Shown in pieces: positions 56,441 through 64,000 of a DNA stretch of 64,000 bases. Location: contig JARGXX010000068.1 in assembly GCA_030374765.1 (NCBI GenBank), positions 248,001 to 312,000 on the forward strand, written 5' to 3'. The notes beneath the pieces are model-generated. The model saw nothing but the letters and a program-made list of their open reading frames with translations, searched no databases and had not been told where the DNA came from. Position 1 is the stretch's first letter; each line of letters begins with the position of its first letter. The position numbers and the translations under genes were made by a program. The stretch is from Agarophyton chilense (Eukaryota; Rhodophyta; Florideophyceae; Gracilariales; Gracilariaceae).

Positions 56441-56941
56441 GTGTCTATACGACCGATGGCCTCATGTGAGGTCACTTGGCGTCATATGAGACCATTGTTT
56501 ATTTCTTTGTAATGAAGCAATAAAGGCAATCTACAAGCTCTGCATAACTGGAACATATTGCCATACAGTCTTCCTTTGATGGCCCCAAGATTTGAAGTAT
56601 GCATTTATAGATGATTGAAAGAGATATTTCCTTTCGACATGGTTTTTTTGGATAGTTTGAGGCCAAAATATTTGGTTGTTGTTTTTTCGCGACTACTTTA
56701 GTTTGCCATACCAAAAGTATATCATTTTAAAGAATAGTATTAAAGCTCTGTTCGTCTAGATCACCGAGGCTTTTCTTCAACGATAAAAATGTATGGTTTT
56801 TATTTTTGTTTTCTTCCTTTCTGCTCTAGATTTGAAAATTCATATCTTGAATGAATTTCAGTTACTTTTTAAGAGAAATTTTGGTCTCATACGAGGCCAA
56901 GCTAGCCTTAGGTGAGGCCAATCCTCCGGGCGTGTAGACAC
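56441..56941. mobile_element. MITE-like element with about 60-bp terminal inverted repeats
   Basis: The left end (GTGTCTATACG..., then GGCCTCA and CTTGGCGTCATATGAGACCA) matches the reverse complement of the right end (GTGTCTACACG..., GGCCTCA, CTTGGCCTCGTATGAGACCA) over about 60 bp with a few indels. The 500-bp AT-rich interior is non-coding, as for a non-autonomous DNA transposon. I saw no clear target duplication. Confidence 0.65.
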
Positions 56942-59900
56942 TAGCTCTCTGAACTTGTAGTTGTTATTTCTTAACTGCTGAGAGAAGTATTCGATATAGC
57001 TCCTGCATGAATGTTTCCTAAGAAAAGAATTTCGGTTTTCGCAGGTTTTTCTTCTTTATGCTCTCATTAAATGTGATGCTTCGTCCCAACATATTCCAAG
57101 ATTTCAGCTGATTCCACCGTGATACACATATCATGTCGCGCAACCCACTCCTACACGATCGCAAGGATGGAATGGGCTCAGCGTAGAGTAACTAACGCAC
57201 GCACGAACCAGTAATGACCAGAATCCATCGGATTAGCACCTACAGTGGCATAATCATCGTTTTCGTCGACTCTATACAGTACTGGTTGCATCACCAACTC
57301 TTTAAAGACTCGTGTTCTATTGCAAAAGGGTTCTTTACAGAGATCTACGCCCACTCTCTGCGAAAACGATGTCAGCGATGAAGAAAACTAGTTCATGCCA
57401 CGAGCCTGGTTTTTCTCTTCGGAACCAAGACGTTCTTAAGCCTCTTCAACTTCATGCATGCAGTTGCCGTTGTTCTTGCGGTCGAATGAAAGCGAGCATT
57501 ACAACCCCCCATCCGTATATGAGCATCTACAATGGAGGAAATGGGAGTAACAGTCCAACATTCATCTGGTCAGAAACGCGTTCAAAACTATCCACTTTTG
57601 TTGGTACAGTAACACCCTACAAATATTAATGACTAGCAGATGGACAAAATAGTTCGTAATTCTTGAAATTGATGGAAGAAACGAGGGGCCACAATTCGGT
57701 GCGTGAATGAATACTACCCATACCATTCACAGGCTCCGCGCTAAATTTACCAGTGTTTTTCCGCATCTGCATTGACAGAGACTGTGTTGGTCGAGCCTCG
57801 ATATGTCCCTTCGAACCATGAGCTTCGCATGCTTATTTGAGTGCTCCACCAGTACTTTCTCCGTTAAGATTGAAATGGATAAATTTCTGGCTGTGGAACA
57901 GGCTTTTTATTAGAGCTTCCTTCGCACTCTGCGTCAGGGTAAAAAATAAGGCTGTACAGCCCACTGCTCTTTGCTCTCTAGTTCCACAGTCCCCCAAGAT
58001 CATACGTGTCGTGCAAAGGAAAGATCCTGGTTCTCTGTTTAAAGCATCTGAGCACTTTTCCGGAACTTTTGTTGCATCTTTTTGCTGGGATGTGCTGAAA
58101 AGAAACTGATACATTGCGATTACTCCAAGGTTCGGCCCCTTTTAACCCGAACAATTCCATAAGTCTACCGCAGAAAAAGCTGTTAGGAAACGGAAGTACA
58201 GAATCAAAACGAAAAACACGGGGCGTTTTAACTGCAATAACTTCGGTATCACGAAAGAGCAAAAGCTCGGAAAAGGTACGACTTAAGGAATATTTCTGCT
58301 GCTGGTGAGGTCCCGCAGGATCGCTGTGAGAATTTCCCCTTAATCGGTATGATGAACCTCTAATAATGGTGACGAATCAAATTTCATGTGATGGCACAAT
58401 TGTATCGACAAAGGTTACTGCAGTGTACGAAGTCGACAGGTATTTTCATGTCCGGAACGAAGGTAACAATTTGAAAGAAAAGGTTTCATTTTTTCAATCA
58501 AGCGGAACTCATCGAAAGGGGTCCATTGGTAGAGGTTGTGCTTTCCGGCCAGAACAATAACATAGGCGATATAGGAGACAAATCGGGAGACTCATCATCA
58601 CGGTAGTTCTGTGATACCTTTTTGTTCTTGAAAAGGCTTCACAACTCCGAACCCTTCTAGTCCATATGATGGAATATATCTGACACCCTCTTCTTGCAGA
58701 CACAGATAGTCCATTGACATGCGGATATCCGGGTCTGCAATTGCTGTCAATCTTGTGCAACACAGAACTATCGGATAGATAGAGGGATTCGTGCGATACA
58801 AAAGATGAGACGGGCTCTTAATAGACACGTCAGAATGTCGTAGCACGAGCAACAAAGAATTTTCATTTTTGTTTTGGAGGTACCTCTGTTGCCAGTCTCA
58901 CTTTTTGATGATTTGTGTTTTGAAGCGGTCATAGACTCTACTTGTTGATATGTGTACTGCAATTCCAAACGCGTAATAATCAGTGTTTAGAAAGTGCACT
59001 CTTTCTTCCTTTCCCAAACAAATTCTACTCAATGGTCTCCCTTTGTTTCTTGGTACAAACGCAATCAACAATTTGGTCCTAACAATCGTTTCTCCTTCAT
59101 TGGGAGCAGTAGGCTTCGAATTCAAAGCATTTTTGTTATTCTTAGCCGTCGAGGTGAAAGAATTGTCCATTGAGCATTCCTGGCTGATTTACATGTTTTC
59201 GGAACGCTCAGAAGTTAATAGAGTGGAATTCCTTTCAAATAGAAAAGGCTCTTAGAGTTATCATGAATTTGTTTTAAACGCTTTTCCAGCATCAACATTC
59301 AAGTGCAATGGAGGATTAGCCTATATTCGCTTGGGCTCGGCTGTACAGGGCACGTAGAATTAGTGATCTCCACTATTCCTGAGTGTGGTATTATTCTTGT
59401 TTGTGAGTGGTACACACTTATGTCCTCGCAAACGAATTGACACCCTCCTCAAGCTTTCTCAGATAGTAATGAATTTATGTTTGGTATTGTGTGGTTAATC
59501 ATTTCTGAACAAAGGAATGTTAGGTATTCACGAAGGGCAGTGGTATAATGAAGGATATGACGCAAGAGTAAACCGATGCTATCCTGCTTCACTTCACAAT
59601 GGATTCCGAACTTACTGTAGTATACTTCCTTATGTGAGCCATATACTCTGTGTACGGTCTACCCATCTAGGCCACCAAAGGTATTCATGTAGGGAACATC
59701 AAAAATTGTTGCTCTGTTTTCAAGGTTATCCTTGAGGTATTGTACCACCAATGCTTGTGGCTCCCTATTGCTCGCCCACCTCGTGGCCACAGTACTGTAC
59801 TGAAACCGATCGGGGCTCCATACCCAATCAACCCTGTTACCAGACTTTCATTAGAACCCGTCTTCTATATTCTACCCAAACGAAGGAAAGTTTGAAAATC

Positions 59901-62741
59901 GATTAGGTGTATTTAGTAATGAAACGTTGTATTTGCTGAGAATTCTGCCATCTAGTGCAAGCTGAATATGAAACGGAACGTGCTGCGTGTACCAAAAAAA
60001 GTAAAAATCTTATTGCATGGGAAGCATGGTGATACTGATAATCATAATATGCCCCACCTCAAGAAAGAAGCAGTAGAGTATCAAATTTTAATGCCAAAAA
60101 GATTGAAGTGCCTGGTAGCATGAAGCCTGTCTAGTTCGTGTGCATTTTGAAAAAATATAAACGAACGCTGTTGCTCATAAAAGTGAACCAAGTGCCACAC
60201 GGATTAGATGGAAGCAAGACAATGGCAAAATGACAAGACAGAGAGACATTTAGTTCGGTGTACAGAGCACAGAGAATATCGATCACGAACGCATAGGGTT
60301 CACTTCAACCTCGGCTAAAGAAGAAAGGGAAGTCAAGAACCCACATCTTCATGCTGTTCCGTGCTGTTCAGTGCTCGTACTCATTCTGATGTGACGCAAC
60401 GACAGCTTCCAACTCTACAAGTTGGCGCAGTTTCTGTCAACCCTTGAAACATTTTGAACTTTCTGATTGCTGTGATACGATAGCGTAGATCACCATAAAC
60501 ATTTGGAACTCAATCACGAATTCCCAATCCAATGCAAGTTGGGGATATTTATCAGTAGCAAATAGTTGCAGTTTTAATACTGATGTCGGTGCAGCTCCCT
60601 CTCCACGAAGTATGAAACTCATAAACAACTCAGCATCTCGCAGCACACAATCACTCATGCGAATAGATAAAAAAGTGATCGCCGAGAATCCGGGTGCATT
60701 CTTTGCATAAATCTGAACTGTTGAATTATTTCCAGCGAAGACCATTCCAGAAAGAGACATAAAATTGAGACTAAACCCCTGAATACCAGTCTTGAATTGG
60801 TATCCACATTATATAACAGCGAGCTCAGCAGCATACAATCGTGGAAAGTGCTCGTGATGTACTAGGGTAAGCAGTGTGATTGGGGCAAGGCAAGACAAAA
60901 TATACCATACAAGAGTTAGTAAATTTCTCCCTGAAGGAACCAAACAGATGAAGAATTTTTTTTAATCATCCCTGTTGCGGTTCTGTAAAACAGAGCAAGG
61001 TTTGGGTCTCGGTCTCACTGGCATCAGGTTAGATCATCGAGTGTTGGGCGAAAGCTGGTTCGGTAAACCAGCGTTTGATGCTGATGGCGACGGCTAGTGG
61101 GTCGTGTCGGCGGTAAGGTACTGATTGGAACCTTGAAGCTCTGGAAACAGGACATAGAAAGTTGTTCGCGAGAAAGACCGTGCGTCACAGAAGCAGATAC
61201 ATCTACACGGTACTGTTTTATACAGAGATTTTGGCCTTCGAAACAAAGGGTACGTCTTTAGTCTGTTGTTCAGAAGTCTGTTCAAAAGGCGGCTAAACTA
61301 ACATGTCTCTTGAGTTCCGGTTGGCTGTAGTGAGGGAATCCTTGATAGATGAACACCTCGAAAAACAAAGAAGAGCAGCGGAGGAGAAAGGCTTTGTTTT
61401 ACGTTCATATTTCCCTCAAAGATTCCATACAAAACCTTCTTTCATCAGTGGCTAAAAGAAGAGCAAGCGCTGTCTCGACGAAGAGCTATGACTATTCTAA
61501 TCATGTTCGAACATGTGAGCACTTGATGCGCATTTCGTACATCAACTACGTGTAGCTTTCACCAACTCAAAATTAATATTCATGAAATCGACGCAAATAA
61601 CAGTCACAGTGACCCACTCAAAGGAATGCCAAATCATCTCCATTCTCCACCTCTTCAAAGCTCATCACTGACCAACCTGCCCTGGAGTCTCTTTGGCTTG
61701 TCGGTGGCAGTGATAGTGCATTGAGGAGAGAAAGAGATAAACCTCGGCGGCCGCCTTGTGAAACGAATACCCTGCATCGATGAGTTTGTTTCCATTTGCG
61801 ATGTAGCGTTCGATTCGATTGCAGGCCAACTGGTAGAACAGAGTTTGGCAGAATGGGACCTATTCTACAAGATGTAGACGAGTCGAGAATGTTCGGAGTT
61901 CTGGATGGGGCTATTGTGGTCGGCCTGGTGGTTTTTGGGCTGTCTTGAACTTTGTAGTTCATTGGGCGATTTGGGCGAAGCAAACCCTTGAACCTTACGA
62001 TGTCTCCCGAAACCTGACGCGGAATCATTCTCAGTCCCTAGTCAGGCACTTTTCCGCCAGACAGATCTAAGCGCTCTAGACCCACGATCAAAGGGATCTA
62101 GAAACGTTTTTCTGCTGTAAACATTAAAGTTGGTACGAACTACTTTCTTTTCGATCAAGACACCCAATTAATTGAAGTGAAAACAGAAGAACATGGTGTA
62201 GTAACACCATTAGGAAGTGAAATTTTTGATAAACATGAGACGTCCCATAATATACAGAGCTTGCCTTTCTAAGATGATGTCTTGTTCGTTCTAGTAATCT
62301 CTGGATAATGTGTCCGGGCAATTTGAAATGATTTCTTCAAGCCTCCGCTCGGGCGTCGTTTTGGATGCAATTAAGCTTATCTTGCATAATGGATATTTTA
62401 ATCCAGCCTTAAATCGCTCCCAAAGATACGCATTGGGCATCAGGGCCTACGGCTTTATTTCGTACGAACGTTATTCTATTCCGTTCAATCTTTCCAGCTC
62501 AACTCCTTTCGTGAAGATCGGAAAAGTGAGAGTTTCTATGAGAACAAAGAACAGATCAAAACTAGTGCTCCAAGACTTGCTTCTGGAGACCGGTCACACT
62601 GAGGACGTCTTATCTCTTTGGGCTGGGGTTAACCTGGATGCAAGTTATTCATTCTTTTTTTAATTTTTCGATGTTGATGAAAACGGGCAAGAGTAGTTTC
62701 TAGACAGGTGTGGTTGAAGTTGCACTATCCATTTTTGTATT
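56942..62741. other. Gene-poor degraded DNA
   Basis: AT-richer sequence with many short frames on both strands and no recognisable domain, RNA gene or terminal repeat. I could support no feature here. Confidence 0.5.
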
Positions 62742-63524
62742 CCTGTCGCCGGTAAGTTCAAAGTTCTGGTCCGATTGCGAGATGTACATGATTCCGCGTT
62801 TTTGGACTAGGCCTATTTTCCTGGTATATTAAGGGAGTCAGAAAGTTCTACTACTACCTCTACAACATCACAGTCGTCCATCACAGCTCAACTTGCATCT
62901 CAGCTAGAGCGCATTGGGGATCACATCATAATACTACTCCTGACTTCCATGATGTTTTCAATGCAGGGTTTTTGGGTCTCAAAATCATTCACTGACACTG
63001 AGGGTACCAAGTTCAACAATACGATTGCTGCCTTGGAAGAGATAGTCAGCAACTCCATATCATCTACATGGCGTTTAAAGAGTTTTATCGTGGCGGCTGT
63101 GACATTGGCTTGAGTGCGATCGCAGTACATTCCACTTACAAGTTTGAACTCGCTTCTGTCGAATGCTAATTTAGCTATAAAAAGGGTTTCAGCAAAGAAG
63201 TTCTTTGACCATGAAATTGAATTGAAGGCCTTCTATAATCGATTTACAGCACATGCTGTTTGCTTTTATACAGGTGTTGACAGAGGACGAACACTTCAAT
63301 CTGGTAATTTTGAAAGAGATAAACCAAGGTCAGTGGTTTCAAGCATCTTCCGCCTGCTGAGGGAACAGCTGACAGTAGTTCATTCTCGAGATGCTCATTG
63401 TTGTGCTAATGAGCAATTCCAAACGAACTTGTTCCACAATGATGCTACTGTTACTATCGCAAGAATCGAAGCCGTCCTTGCAAAAGTCCTTCGAAAAGAA
63501 ACGGGGTCATATGAACTTCCATGA
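62742..63524 (+). pseudogene. Unidentified decayed protein-coding frame
   Basis: One plus-strand frame stays open for about 230 codons from 62823 to 63524 apart from a single TGA at 63111-63113; a further TAG lies at about 62808. The reading includes KFKVLVRLRDVHDSAFLD, a Ser/Thr-rich linker, a helical segment and a hydrophobic patch, then RVSAKKFFDHEIELKAFYNRF. The length with so few stops in a region where other frames close quickly suggests a recently lost gene or transposon protein. I cannot name the family. Confidence 0.4.
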
Positions 63525-64000
63525 CACTTATATGAAGCTTCTTCGAAACAATACCCATAAAAAAGAAAAAGATGTGCTAGAAGCCAACCTTGAAACGAGA
63601 AGCAATTATTTTACTGTAATATAATATGAGAATGCAAGTGGTTCGCTCAGTCAAAAATCATTCACGTTCATGACCACGAGCAAGAATGTGATTTGTTTTC
63701 ACCTACAGAGTAGGGATATTGGCGCTCTAATATGGGCGATTTCCAATAGTAGTCTTCCTTTTGCCTCTGTCTTTGTTTCTCTGATTGTTCGACATATGGC
63801 TAGAACCATTCCATAGCATGCTTTAACTTCCGTTCCCTCTGGAATGGCAGGGTACCTTTGAGCAACATATCCGATATATACTGGTTTCTTCAAATTTGTT
63901 CAGGGAAGTGCGCTAGATACTGCATTCTCCATAAATGTAGACCACAGTATGTAGTTCGCGCTGTGTGTCATGCCCCCGATTGAAAAGAACTCGTCGTCAT
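63525..64000. other. Terminal segment, nothing recognised
   Basis: Short frames only; no feature could be supported. Confidence 0.4.

Noticed and set aside
1-64000. CRISPR arrays, bacterial operons or ribosome binding sites
   Set aside because: No regularly spaced direct repeats were seen, and gene content is eukaryotic, so these features do not apply.

Overview
This is a eukaryotic nuclear window. The genes have no visible introns, carry long GC-rich low-complexity stretches and are packed closely in the first 21 kb. From about 21.7 kb to the end the DNA is almost entirely decayed transposable elements and unrecognisable AT-richer sequence. Compact single-exon genes in islands between repeat-rich tracts, together with a plastid-type sensor kinase that keeps its phospho-accepting histidine, suggest a red alga, most likely a florideophyte such as Chondrus. 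That placement is an inference from gene structure and content, not from a marker gene.

Gene island (1-21.3 kb). In order: the 3' part of a DUF218 (SanA/YdcF-like) protein (+); glutathione reductase with an N-terminal extension (-); a multi-pass membrane protein that looks like the C-terminal half of a membrane pyrophosphatase without its catalytic residues (-); a three-finger C2H2 zinc-finger protein (+); glucose-6-phosphate isomerase (+); V-type ATPase subunit H (+); a chloroplast-sensor-kinase-like histidine kinase (-); and two tandem paralogues of an unrecognised secreted/membrane family (+, +). From about 7.2 to 13.3 kb the DNA is very GC-rich, with trinucleotide repeats, homopyrimidine tracts and minisatellites in promoters, UTRs and coding regions.

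Transposon graveyard (21.7-64 kb). A decayed Tc1/mariner element (21739-24663) is interrupted by a 927-bp solo LTR with a clean 5-bp target duplication. Next to it is a Ty3/gypsy element on the minus strand (26.5-31.9 kb) whose LTR, 5' gag and outer flank are also present as an inverted copy at 24.8-26.5 kb, a palindrome with arms of about 1.7 kb. Farther on, a full-length chromodomain-bearing Ty3/gypsy element (44016-53447, minus strand) sits inside the relic of an ABCB-type transporter gene; removing it rejoins the transporter reading frame at the conserved FD..ENS motif. Between its pol end and 3' LTR this element has an intact 189-codon antisense ORF, although its own pol is broken. A further LTR-like remnant, a MITE-like inverted-repeat element and unassigned degraded ORFs fill the rest.

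The most unusual items are the half-length, catalytically degenerate pyrophosphatase-like protein, the tandem paralogue family, the antisense ORF of the chromodomain element, the large retroelement palindrome, and a primer-binding-site motif shared by the two element families.
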